From assembly GCA_910573745.1 (NCBI GenBank), contig CAJSYI010000021.1, positions 1 through 43,789 of the forward strand: a DNA stretch of 43,789 nt. The letters run 5' to 3'. A model generated the notes under the pieces. It was not told where the DNA came from and did not search any database. It was given only the letters and a program-made list of their open reading frames with translations. Positions 9,204 through 18,710 of the stretch are shown here, piece by piece. The translations under genes were made by a program, and so were the position numbers. This DNA is from Muribaculaceae bacterium. Lineage in GTDB: Bacteria; Bacteroidota; Bacteroidia; Bacteroidales; Muribaculaceae. Positions within the stretch are counted from its first letter, which is position 1; the number at the start of each line of letters is the position of its first letter.

Positions 9204-10229
9204 TTGCTGTTTTCTCTACGAATGCTTGTTTTCTATGGATTTTCAGCTTATCCTATGCGTCAGATATGACTGTTTGTGCATGTCTCGAAGTTTGATATTG
9301 ACAAGATTCTCAAGACCGAGAAATGAAAAAAGTTAAAACATGCAACTGCCTCTGTCAAACTGCGTAAGAGCGAAATTCGTAATGATTTATGTCTGGACTT
9401 CGCCACTATGGAATCGCCGATTTTATAATTGTTTAATTCACAGATAATTTATCATTAAGTATAATAGTTGGAGAGACTCCTGAAGCTATCGAAAACCAAT
9501 ATGAGTGTCGATAAAGTATTGGCTTTAGCACAGACTATCGTGACAATACAGATTACCCTACATCAAAACAAACAGACAATCAGCAAAACGATACTGATTA
9601 AACGGCATCAACAAATCGCACCTCTTTTCTCAGATGAATCTTGGGTACGCAGTGACGAAGTCAGGGGCCTAAACGGATATTGCCGTGGGTGTAGGTGTGC
9701 CGGGATACGAGTGTCGCAGGGTCGGCAGATCAGTCGAGGGCTTTGTGCATATACGGATGTGGGGATTTGTGGAAAACTCCACTTGAATGCCGTTGAAGCT
9801 GACGGCATAAATCGAGCCTACGGTTTCGGGCGGAATTGAGTCTGCCGCCGTGGTGTTGCGAGACTGGTTGCGGAACCTCTACACTATTGAATTTCCCGGC
9901 ACTTGAGAGTTGATACATAACCCTGATTTCAAAGTGGTCGAATTTGACCACTTCAGAATGAGCGCAGGTTTGTCGTCGTTTGTGTTGAGTGTTTCGGAAT
10001 GGATAGAGCGCACAAATGCAGAATGTATCTGACAAATCAACGTGTTTTTTGTTTCAGGCGATTCTCTGCTTGATAAGACCATAATATGGTGCAGTTAATC
10101 CAATGTCTATGTGAGTCAGATGCGATGAATCAGAAAAATGGTCGGCGTCTTGAACGCTCAGTCTGTGCCATGATTTTCCGTACACAAGAAAATCACTTCA
10201 GAAATCATCTGCAAGACAGAAAATTTCGG
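9204..10229. other. About 1 kb with no convincing gene; possibly decayed coding DNA
   Basis: Several short frames exist on both strands, but none has a recognisable family, a good start context or consistent codon use. A plus frame near 9460-9510 (SIIVGETPEAIENQYECR then stop) and a minus frame near 9670-9840 (DSIPPETVGSIYAVSFNGIQ and onward) read like fragments of real proteins interrupted by stops. The best description is a graveyard of one or two old genes. No tRNA or CRISPR-like structure was seen. Confidence 0.4.
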
Positions 10230-10237
10230 TAACTTTG
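10230..10237 (+). promoter_or_regulatory. -7 box upstream of ettA
   Basis: TAACTTTG matches TAnnTTTG exactly, 109 bp before the ettA ATG, which leaves a leader of about 100 nt. No clear -33 TTTG is found. Confidence 0.45.
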
Positions 10238-10248
10238 TAGTCCGAAAT

Positions 10249-10278
10249 GCCCTGACGCATTCGGGGCTAATGTTTTTT
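10249..10278 (+). promoter_or_regulatory. Attenuator-like hairpin in the ettA leader
   Basis: GCCCTGA (10249-10255) pairs with TCGGGGC (10261-10267), including one G-T pair, and six Ts follow at 10273-10278. It lies between the predicted promoter and ettA, so it could be a weak leader terminator. The stem is only 7 bp, so chance is possible. Confidence 0.3.
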
Positions 10279-10345
10279 ATACAAAAATACGTTACCGCAA
10301 ATCCGGAAAGCTGAGATTGATTTGCGGCAACGCAAATCATGACTT

Positions 10346-12031
<1,686 letters not shown>

Positions 12032-12043
12032 TACGCACTGATT

Positions 12044-12682
12044 AAGAACCACACAATCCACATAAACCAAATTGGTATTCGTGGTTCCTGTGGTTCTTAA
12101 AAAAAACGACATCCATGGTTTCATTGAAAATCCACGAAGACCACGACGACCATTTTTTTGGTTCCTTTAAATTTGGTAACCGTGGTTCCTGTGGTTCTTC
12201 AAAAAAACGGAATCCATGATTCCTGTGAAAATCCACGAAGACCACGACGACCATTTTTTTGGTTCCTTTAAATTTGGTAACCGTGGTTCCTGTGGTTCTT
12301 CAAAAAAACGGAATCCATGATTCCTGTGAAAATCCACGAAGACCACATCGACCACATTTTTGGTTCCTTTATAAATTTGGTAACCGTGGTTCCTGTGGTT
12401 CTTCAAAAAAACGGAATCCATGATTCCTGTGAAAATCCACGAAGACCACATCGACCATTTTTATGGTTCCTTTAATATTTGGTAACCGTGGTTCCTGTGG
12501 TTCTTCAAAAAACGACATCCATGGTTTCATTGAAAATCCACGAAGACCACGACGACCATTTTTTTGTTTCCTTTAAATTTGGTAACCGTGGTTCCTGTGG
12601 TTCTTCAAAAAAACGGAATCCATGATTCCTGTGAAAATCCACGAAGACCACATCGACCATTTTTATGGTTCCTTTAATATTT
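12044..12682. repeat. Array of six ~102-bp tandem repeats, IS982 inserted at its end
   Basis: Units start at about 12071, 12172, 12273, 12376, 12478 and 12578 (periods 101, 101, 103, 102 and 100 bp). Each contains GGTAACCGTGGTTCCTGTGG near the start and AAAATCCACGAAGACCAC further on, which are imperfectly complementary, so every unit can fold into a long hairpin. Two subtypes alternate: units 1 and 5 carry GACATCCATGGTTTCATTG, the others GGAATCCATGATTCCTGTG. A lead-in at 12044-12075 also occurs at 14389-14420 with two mismatches. The periods are not multiples of three, and there are no unique spacers, so this is neither coding nor CRISPR. The last unit stops exactly at the IS982 end. Confidence 0.9.
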
Positions 12683-12718
12683 ACGCGAGTTCGGGATAAG
12701 TAATAGTATAAAAAAGTA

Positions 12719-12752
12719 GAATCGGCAGCTTGAAAAAATTGCCGATTCTTTT
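12719..12752 (+). terminator. IS982 left-end terminator hairpin
   Basis: GAATCGGCA (12719-12727) pairs perfectly with TGCCGATTC (12740-12748), and TTTT follows. Lying inside the element between its end and the transposase start, it should block transcription entering from outside. The corresponding stem in copy 2 carries a mismatch. Confidence 0.7.
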
Positions 12753-12807
12753 GGTAATATCACTGATATTTAGTAATTTAGATGGACCAAACAATAAATA
12801 CGATATC

Positions 12808-13728
12808 ATGATTACCGAGAGTAAAGTTACTGAAATTTTCTGTATTGCCGATGATTTTTGCAAAGAATTTGAAGTAGAGATGTCGAAAAACGCCCTTTCC
12901 TCTTCTGCGGATGCAACGAAACGCCGCCGAAAGCGCATGATGTCCGATGCGGAGGTCATAACTATCCTGATCTGTTTCCACTTCAACACCTACCGCAACT
13001 TCAAGCATTACTATCTGTCATGCGTGTGCGGACAATGGAAGCATCTGTTCCCGCGCCGTTTCTCATACAACCGTTTTGTGGAAATCATGCCGCGTTGCTT
13101 CGTGGCGCTGACAATGTTCCTCCGTCTTGCCTGCTTCGGGGAATGCTCGGGAATCAGCTTTGTTGACAGCACCTGCATCCCGGTGATACACAACAAGCGT
13201 GAATTCAGCATGAAGGTATTCAAGGGCATTGCGGCCAAGGGCAAGAGCGCCATGGGGTGGTATGTTGGCTTCAAGCTACACCTTCTGTGCAACGAGAAGG
13301 GCGAGCTTGTGAATTTCGTCCTCACCCGCGCCAATGTCGATGACCGACAGGAATCAGTCATTGACACGCTGACAGACAAGGTGTTCGGCAAACTGTACGC
13401 CGACAAGGGATATATCTCGCAATCGCTTTTCGGACATCTGTGGGACAAGGGGGTGCATATCGTGACAGGGCTGCGCTCCAATATGAAACAGCGTCTGATG
13501 CCGTTGTACGACAAGATTGTGCTCCGGAAAAGGAGCGTCATCGAGTCGATAAACGACATGCTCAAGAACGTGGCGCAGCTGGTGCATTCCCGTCACCGTA
13601 GCGTCCATAATTTCATAATGAACCTGCTTGCGGCAATGGGCGCATATTGCTTCTTCGCCACAAAACCCGGAGTCAATTTCGATTACGATGTGCCCGAATC
13701 AAACGGGCAGCTCGTCTTCTGGCGGTAA
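12808..13728 (+). CDS. IS982-family transposase
   Basis: The 306-residue protein starts MITESKVTEIFCIADDFCKE, the usual IS982 N-terminus. The frame is open further upstream to 12730, but that extension runs through the terminator hairpin, so ATG 12808 is preferred. DDE candidates are D120 (FVDST), D199 (LYADKGY) and E247 (RSVIESINDML), all present. The length fits the family and no frameshift or internal stop is seen, so the enzyme may be active. It would cut and rejoin DNA at the 17-bp terminal repeats. Confidence 0.93.
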   Translation: MITESKVTEIFCIADDFCKEFEVEMSKNALSSSADATKRRRKRMMSDAEVITILICFHFNTYRNFKHYYLSCVCGQWKHLFPRRFSYNRFVEIMPRCFVALTMFLRLACFGECSGISFVDSTCIPVIHNKREFSMKVFKGIAAKGKSAMGWYVGFKLHLLCNEKGELVNFVLTRANVDDRQESVIDTLTDKVFGKLYADKGYISQSLFGHLWDKGVHIVTGLRSNMKQRLMPLYDKIVLRKRSVIESINDMLKNVAQLVHSRHRSVHNFIMNLLAAMGAYCFFATKPGVNFDYDVPESNGQLVFWR

Positions 13729-13827
13729 ACACGACGGTAAAAAATCAGGCGACCCGACCGGGGCACCTGATAATCTATGTCTCTTTGCAGAACAGCCGTT
13801 AGGGCTTTCGTTATCCCGAACTCGCGT

Positions 13828-14361
13828 TCAGAGCTAACCGCAATGGCTCAGGAGACTTCCATGCCTGCACGAGTACAGATGTTCGAGGGAGAAGCCGCAA
13901 TCGGAGCCGCTTTCCCGGCTGACAAATACCACGCCGCAAAAGGGCAGGGAGGCCTTACAATGGGACTCGCCATGCGTTACAACATTCCGGAAACGAACTT
14001 CGACTGCGGCATATCGGCCGACTTCACAGGCGTAATGCGAGACTTCCAAAGAGGCACGACCGCCTACAGTCAGACCAACAGAATACTTTCGCTTGCCCTG
14101 ACAGGAGCATACAATTTCCGGCAGGGACAGAAAGTGAATCCATTCGCCGGAATGGGCATCGGAGTAGGATTCTACGACACGGTCGGCGATCGCCTATACG
14201 ACGTGAGCGGCACCGGAGCCGTGTTCATACCCAAAATCGGCGTAGAACTGTGGAGCCACCTGCGCGTGTTCGCATCGGCCCACATTATCCGGAAAGGATT
14301 CAACTCGCTTGACATCGGACTTGCCGTAGTAATCGGCGGCCGCAAGAAAAAGACACCTTAG
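13828..14361 (+). pseudogene. Outer-membrane beta-barrel-like protein, 5' end removed at the IS982 junction
   Basis: The frame after the IS end reads SELTAMAQETSMPARVQMFE. LTAMA|QE looks like the last residues of a signal peptide with its cleavage site. About 170 residues follow with alternating hydrophobic strands and Gly-rich turns (LTMGLAMRYN, LALTGAYNF, NPFAGMGIGVGFYD, SLDIGLAVVIGG), typical of a small 8-stranded outer-membrane barrel. The promoter, start codon and most of the signal peptide are missing. An ATG inside the IS (13777) is in frame and would give a 194-residue fusion, but its N-terminus is a poor signal peptide. Probably non-functional unless that fusion is exported. Confidence 0.7.
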
Positions 14362-14388
14362 ACATGATTATCTAATGAATGCCTGACG

Positions 14389-14444
14389 AAGAACCACACA
14401 ATCCACATAAAACAAATCGGCCAAAAATGGATTGTGTGGTTCTT
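14389..14444. repeat. Solitary hairpin copy related to the 12-kb array; probable terminator
   Basis: AAGAACCACACAATCCA (14389-14405) and TGGATTGTGTGGTTCTT (14428-14444) form a perfect 17-bp stem around a 22-nt loop. The first 32 nt match 12044-12075 at 30 positions, linking it to the array. It lies 28 bp after the barrel gene's stop and before dnaN, so it may stop transcription between them, although the T tract is weak. Confidence 0.75.
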
Positions 14445-14500
14445 TATGATTTCTTGAGATATATCACACCAGGAGATATTTCCGTTTCTGTCCGGCCGGG

Positions 14501-14532
14501 TTTGGGCAATCCGGAAAAATGTAGTATCTTTG
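14501..14532 (+). promoter_or_regulatory. dnaN promoter
   Basis: TTTG at 14501-14504 and TATCTTTG at 14525-14532 are separated by 20 bp, a full Bacteroidetes promoter. It sits 32 bp upstream of the dnaN ATG and rules out starts further upstream. Confidence 0.75.
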
Positions 14533-14564
14533 TGCAGGAAAAAATAAAAAACAGACATATAAAG

Positions 14565-15689
14565 ATGAAATTCAACGTAGCAGGAAAGGCTTTGCAGCAA
14601 CAGCTTACGGCTGTCAGCAAAGTCATCAATTCGAAAAACGCATTGTCGATTCTCGACAATTTTCTCTTCACGGTGAAAGGCAACGAGCTGACCATCACAG
14701 GCAGCGACCAGGAAAACACCATTTCCGCAAAAGTGGAAATCTCGGAGAGCGATTCAGACGGTTCCATCGCCATCCTGGCAAAGCGAATGCTCGACATTTT
14801 CAAAGAAGTGTCCAACCAGCCTGTAACCTTCTACATCAACGAGGAGACGCTTGAGATTGACATCAAATTCCTGACGGGGCATTTCAACTTTTCGGGCATC
14901 AATGCCGCCGAGTATCCGCGACAGACCGAGATGGAGTCGGATTCGGCAAAGCTCACGGTACCGGCTTCGATGATACAGAAAGGCATCGAAAACACCATCT
15001 TTGCGGTAGCCACCGACACCATTCGTCCGGTCATGACCGGCATATACTTCGACATCCACAACGAAGACATAACTTTCGTCAGCTCCGACACACACAAGCT
15101 CGTGAAATATGTCAATAAGGAATCGGCCCCCCAGATGGAGCGTTCTTTCATCCTGCCGTCGAAGCCAGCCAACATCCTGCGTGCGCTCATATCAAAGGAG
15201 GATGCCGACATCGTGATTACGATGGACTCAAAAAAGGCAACTTTCTACTTCGGCAATTTCTCTTTGACATCCAAATACATCCTCGGCAATTATCCGGCCT
15301 ACAACCGCGTATTCCCGGAGAACAACCCGTTCCTGCTGACCGTAGACCGCGCTTCGCTCCTCAACGCCATGCGGCGTGTGTCGCTCTTCGCAAGCGCGGC
15401 CTCAAGCCTCGTGCGCCTAAACATCCAGCCCAACGAGGTGATGCTTTCGGCCCAAGACCTTGACTATGCCACTTCCGCCGAGGAACGCGTCAACTGCGAA
15501 TACGAGGGCAATTCGATGACGATAGGCTTCAATGCCCTGTATATGATTGAAGTTCTCAACAACCTGAAGAGCGACTCGGTGCTTGTGAAGCTCAGCGATC
15601 CGGCACGCCCGGGACTATTCGTGCCGCAGGAACAGGGAGAAGGAGAAGAGACCCTTGTGCTGCTGATGCCGATGCAGGTAATCGAGTGA
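14565..15689 (+). CDS. dnaN: DNA polymerase III beta subunit (sliding clamp)
   Basis: ATG 14565 gives MKFNVAGKALQQQLTAVSKV and a 374-residue protein, the normal clamp length. An in-frame ATG at 14379 would run through a hairpin and the promoter and is rejected. Three repeated clamp folds are expected: the first has LDNFLFTVKGNELTITGSDQ, and the C-terminus carries the PGLF-x-LVLLMPM type end usual in beta clamps. The dimeric ring encircles DNA and tethers the replicative polymerase. It leads a cluster with a DnaQ-like exonuclease 40 bp downstream. No dnaA or recF is adjacent, so this is not an origin-type dnaA-dnaN arrangement. Confidence 0.97.
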   Translation: MKFNVAGKALQQQLTAVSKVINSKNALSILDNFLFTVKGNELTITGSDQENTISAKVEISESDSDGSIAILAKRMLDIFKEVSNQPVTFYINEETLEIDIKFLTGHFNFSGINAAEYPRQTEMESDSAKLTVPASMIQKGIENTIFAVATDTIRPVMTGIYFDIHNEDITFVSSDTHKLVKYVNKESAPQMERSFILPSKPANILRALISKEDADIVITMDSKKATFYFGNFSLTSKYILGNYPAYNRVFPENNPFLLTVDRASLLNAMRRVSLFASAASSLVRLNIQPNEVMLSAQDLDYATSAEERVNCEYEGNSMTIGFNALYMIEVLNNLKSDSVLVKLSDPARPGLFVPQEQGEGEETLVLLMPMQVIE

Positions 15690-15729
15690 TTCGCAAATTC
15701 AAAACGCGCACGGACAACATCTTATCACG

Positions 15730-16503
15730 ATGAAACTGAATCTCACCAAACCGATCATCTTCTTCGACCTGGAGACTACCGGCACCAACATAACCCATGA
15801 CCGCATAGTGGAACTTTCCTACATAAAGGTGAGTCCCGACGGCACAGAGGAGAAGAAAAGCCGACGAATCAATCCGGAAATGCCGATTCCGCCGGAATCT
15901 ACGGCAATACATCATATAACTGACGAAGACGTGAAGGACTGCCCCACTTTCCGGCAGGTGTCCAAAGCCCTCCTCGCCATCTTCGACGGATGCGACATAG
16001 CTGGCTACAACAGCAACAAGTTCGACGTGCCTCTGCTGATGGAAGAGTTCGCACGCTGCGGACTGAACTTTGAAATCAAAGGACGCCATTTCATCGACGT
16101 GCAGAACATATTCCACAAGATGGAACAGCGCACCCTCGTTGCAGCCTATAAGTTCTACTGCGGTGGCGACCTCGAGAACGCACATTCCGCCCTGGCCGAC
16201 ACCCAAGCCACTTACGACGTGCTTCTCGGTCAGCTCGACCGCTACGGCAACCTGAAAAACGACATAGGTTTCCTTGCGGAGTTTTCGGCTTCGGGACGCA
16301 ACGTAGACCTTGCCGGACGCATCGTCCTCAACGACAAGGACGTGCCTGTATTCAACTTCGGGAAACACAAAGGAAAGACCGTAGAGGAAGTGCTGCGGCG
16401 CGAACCGTCGTTCTACGACTGGATGATGCAGGGCGACTTCCCGAAAAACACCAAAGACATGCTCCGGCAGCTTAAGTTCAAGTATTTCCCTCCGAAGAGG
16501 TAG
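15730..16503 (+). CDS. DnaQ-like 3'-5' exonuclease (DEDDh)
   Basis: The 257-residue protein has an RNase T/DnaQ exonuclease fold with all five catalytic positions visible: D13 and E15 in FFDLETTG, D99 in NSNKFDVP, H152 and D157 in AHSALADT. The first 170 residues form the nuclease. The C-terminal 85 residues include VFNFGKHKGKTVEEVLRREP, a segment often seen after Bacteroidetes exonuclease domains. Directly downstream of dnaN, it may act as the polymerase III proofreading subunit (epsilon) or as a stand-alone repair nuclease; the sequence does not decide. Eight bases separate it from coaBC, implying cotranscription. Confidence 0.88.
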   Translation: MKLNLTKPIIFFDLETTGTNITHDRIVELSYIKVSPDGTEEKKSRRINPEMPIPPESTAIHHITDEDVKDCPTFRQVSKALLAIFDGCDIAGYNSNKFDVPLLMEEFARCGLNFEIKGRHFIDVQNIFHKMEQRTLVAAYKFYCGGDLENAHSALADTQATYDVLLGQLDRYGNLKNDIGFLAEFSASGRNVDLAGRIVLNDKDVPVFNFGKHKGKTVEEVLRREPSFYDWMMQGDFPKNTKDMLRQLKFKYFPPKR

Positions 16504-16510
16504 GTGTCAG

Positions 16511-17746
16511 ATGTCGGATGTTTTAGCTTTACAGTATATGCTTAAAGGGAAACACATCGTATTGGGCATAAGCGGCGGCATCGCGGCCTACAAATCAGTG
16601 ATGCTCCTGCGCCTTTTCGTCAAGGCAGGAGCCGAAGTGCAGGTGGTGATAACGCCCAACGGCAAGCAGTTCATCACCCCGGTTACGCTGTCTTCACTTA
16701 GCGGAAAGCCAGTGATAAGCGAGTTCTTCACGGCCAACACGGGCGAATGGCACAGCCACGTAGACCTCGGCCTTTGGGCCGATGCTATGGTGATTGCCCC
16801 GGCTACGGCCTCCACCATAGCCAAGATGGCCAACGGCGTAGCCGACAACATGCTCATCACAAGCTATCTCTCCACCCGCGCCAAAGTCTTTGCCGCCCCG
16901 GCAATGGACCTTGACATGTGGAAGCACCCTTCCACTCAACGCAACCTCGCCATGCTACGTGCCGACGGGGTAGGCATAATCGAGCCGGAAGCAGGAGAAC
17001 TTGCATCGGGTCTTGTAGGGAAAGGACGTATGGAAGAGCCGGAGAAGATATTCGAGGCCGTAGCATCTTATCTCACAGGCAATAAACCTCTTGCAGGGAA
17101 AACATATCTTGTAACAGCGGGGCCGACATACGAAAACATCGACCCGGTGCGTTTTATCGGTAACCATTCGAGCGGGAAAATGGGCTTCGCCCTTGCCAAG
17201 GCCCTAAGCGACTTTGGCGCAAAAGTGAGGCTCGTGGCAGGCCCGGTGAGCCTGCCGACACCGGAAGGGGAAATAGAACGAATCGACGTGGTAAGCGCAC
17301 GCGAAATGCTCGCAGCCAGCGAAAGCGTGTTCGCGGAATGCGACGGAGCCATATTCTGCGCGGCCGTGGCCGACTACGCTCCGGCAGAATGCGCTGAAAA
17401 GAAAATAAAACGTGAGAAGAGGGACAGCATGACCATCGAGCTTGTCAAAAACCCGGACATATCCGCACGTCTCGGACAGCTCAAAAGACCGAATCAGACG
17501 TTGGTCGGATTCGCCTTGGAGACCGACAACGAGACTGAAAACGCAACGGGCAAGATGATGAGAAAAGGACTTGACTGGATAGCTCTCAATTCTCTCCGCG
17601 ACGCCGGCGCGGGATTCCGCACCGACACCAACAAGGTTACGCTCATCGCCGCCGACGGGCGCGTTTCGGAAATTCCTCTGATGGCAAAAAGCGAAGTGGC
17701 CCGCAGAATGGTGGAGACCATATTTTGCAACGCTGACAATCAATGA
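16511..17746 (+). CDS. coaBC: Bifunctional phosphopantothenoylcysteine decarboxylase / phosphopantothenate-cysteine ligase
   Basis: The 411-residue length fits CoaBC (Dfp), which performs two consecutive coenzyme A steps. The N-terminal flavin-dependent decarboxylase starts [20 protein letters not shown]. It has the catalytic His in EWHSHVDLG and the variant PAMDLDMW of the PxMNxxMW motif (Asp for Asn). The C-terminal ligase begins near residue 190 ([20 protein letters not shown], then [10 protein letters not shown]) and contains KNPDI and GFALETDN, typical CoaB motifs. Translation may begin at 16511 or at the internal ATG 16538 (MLKGKHIV), which matches family starts better. The stop overlaps the next ATG by 4 bp, so the two are translationally coupled. 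Confidence 0.94.
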   Translation: MSDVLALQYMLKGKHIVLGISGGIAAYKSVMLLRLFVKAGAEVQVVITPNGKQFITPVTLSSLSGKPVISEFFTANTGEWHSHVDLGLWADAMVIAPATASTIAKMANGVADNMLITSYLSTRAKVFAAPAMDLDMWKHPSTQRNLAMLRADGVGIIEPEAGELASGLVGKGRMEEPEKIFEAVASYLTGNKPLAGKTYLVTAGPTYENIDPVRFIGNHSSGKMGFALAKALSDFGAKVRLVAGPVSLPTPEGEIERIDVVSAREMLAASESVFAECDGAIFCAAVADYAPAECAEKKIKREKRDSMTIELVKNPDISARLGQLKRPNQTLVGFALETDNETENATGKMMRKGLDWIALNSLRDAGAGFRTDTNKVTLIAADGRVSEIPLMAKSEVARRMVETIFCNADNQ

Positions 17747-18693
17747 CCTATAAATTAAAAATCCGAAATCCGAAATTCTTAAAGGCCGGGGCTGCATCAG
17801 CCTTGGCCTTGACAGCCTTTGCACTCCCTTACGAAGCCTCGGCCCAGGAACTGAACTGCCAGGTGGAAGTAAACTCAAGCCAGATACAAGGAACGAACAA
17901 AAGCGTATTTGAAACGCTGCAAGAGTCCATAACGGAGTATTTCAACACCACGAAATGGACCAACGCGCAGTTCTACCCTAACGAGAAGATAGAATGCCGC
18001 TTCTTCCTCACTGTGAAGGAATATGCCGACGACCGCATCAAAGGAGACATACAGGTGCAACTCTCGCGGCCGGTCTACAACTCAACCTATACCACAACCC
18101 TGCTGAACTTCAAAGACAACAAGGTAGAGTTCGACTACAAGGAGGGCGACCCCATCATCTTCAATGAGAACAACATCGACAACAACCTCACCGCCCTTCT
18201 AAACTTCTACGCGTATCTCTTCCTGGCACTTGACTTCGACAGTTTCTCTCCGATGGGAGGACAGCCGTATTTCGACAAGGCTGCCGGGGTGGTGCAGATG
18301 GCGCAGTCGGGAGGCGAAATCGGCTGGAGGGCCTTTGAAGACAACAAGAACCGAAGCGCGGTGCTTAGCGTGTACACCGACAACAACACCGGCTCCATAC
18401 GCCAGATGAACTACGACTACTACCGCAAAGGGCTTGACGAGATGGTAACGAGCCCTGACAAAGGCCGCGCCGTGATAACCGAAAGCCTCAAGACCATGGG
18501 CAAGATATACGACGTGGCACCGATGTCGGTAGCACTGTCCATGTTCCGCGACGCCAAGCTTGACGAACTCGTCAATGTCTATTCCAAGGCACCGCAGAGC
18601 GAACGTGAACAGGTATACGAGATTCTGGAAAAGCTTTATCCTACAGAGAACGACCGGCTCAACAAGATAAAGAACCCGGAAGAAACGCGCTGA
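17743..18693 (+). CDS. porD: Type IX secretion system protein PorD (DUF4835)
   Basis: The 316-residue protein has an N-terminal signal peptide (hydrophobic SALALTAFALPYEASA then QELNC). The rest follows the DUF4835/PorD pattern: QELNCQVEVNSSQIQGTNKS, LQESITEYFNTTKWTNAQF, FYAYLFLALDFDSFSPMGG and SLKTMGKIYDVAPMSVALSM. PorD is associated with type IX secretion in Bacteroidetes, which exports surface proteins carrying C-terminal sorting domains. The location between coaBC (ATGA overlap) and recN is a housekeeping context. No other T9SS genes are in the window; one plausible cargo is the LRR protein at 348-1862. Confidence 0.88.
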   Translation: MTYKLKIRNPKFLKAGAASALALTAFALPYEASAQELNCQVEVNSSQIQGTNKSVFETLQESITEYFNTTKWTNAQFYPNEKIECRFFLTVKEYADDRIKGDIQVQLSRPVYNSTYTTTLLNFKDNKVEFDYKEGDPIIFNENNIDNNLTALLNFYAYLFLALDFDSFSPMGGQPYFDKAAGVVQMAQSGGEIGWRAFEDNKNRSAVLSVYTDNNTGSIRQMNYDYYRKGLDEMVTSPDKGRAVITESLKTMGKIYDVAPMSVALSMFRDAKLDELVNVYSKAPQSEREQVYEILEKLYPTENDRLNKIKNPEETR

Positions 18694-18710
18694 ACCCCCA
18701 ATCTTCACAT

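Larger units (their letters stand above)
12683..13827 (+). mobile_element. Complete IS982-family insertion sequence (copy 1)
   Basis: The 1145-bp element has 17-bp terminal inverted repeats: ACGCGAGTTCGGGATAA at 12683 and its reverse complement ending at 13827. One transposase gene fills it. The left end of a second copy starts at 43651 and differs at 4 of the 139 shared bases. The sequences flanking copy 1 do not match each other (left ...TTAATATTT, right TCAGAGCTA...), so no target-site duplication is visible. The left flank is the repeat array; the right flank is the inside of an outer-membrane-protein gene. That points to a deletion or recombination after insertion. Confidence 0.88.

Noticed and set aside
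9134..10345. tRNA or small structured RNA gene in the gap after dnaK
   Set aside because: No T-loop GTTCRANYC-type motif with matching acceptor arm was found; only the dnaK terminator and a weak leader hairpin are visible.
12042..12454. Open frames on the minus strand across the repeat array encoding a repeated peptide
   Set aside because: Repeat periods of 100, 101, 102 and 103 bp shift the frame between units; the peptides simply mirror the DNA repeat and have no plausible start context.
12044..12682. CRISPR array
   Set aside because: Units are about 102 bp with no short constant repeat and variable spacer structure; no cas genes are in the window.
12730..12807. Signal-peptide-like extension of the IS982 transposase
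   Set aside because: It is an artefact of reading through the terminator hairpin at the element's left end; family members start at MITE-like sequences.
14379..14564. N-terminal extension of DnaN by 62 residues
   Set aside because: The segment runs through a 17-bp hairpin and the promoter; the conserved clamp start is at 14565.
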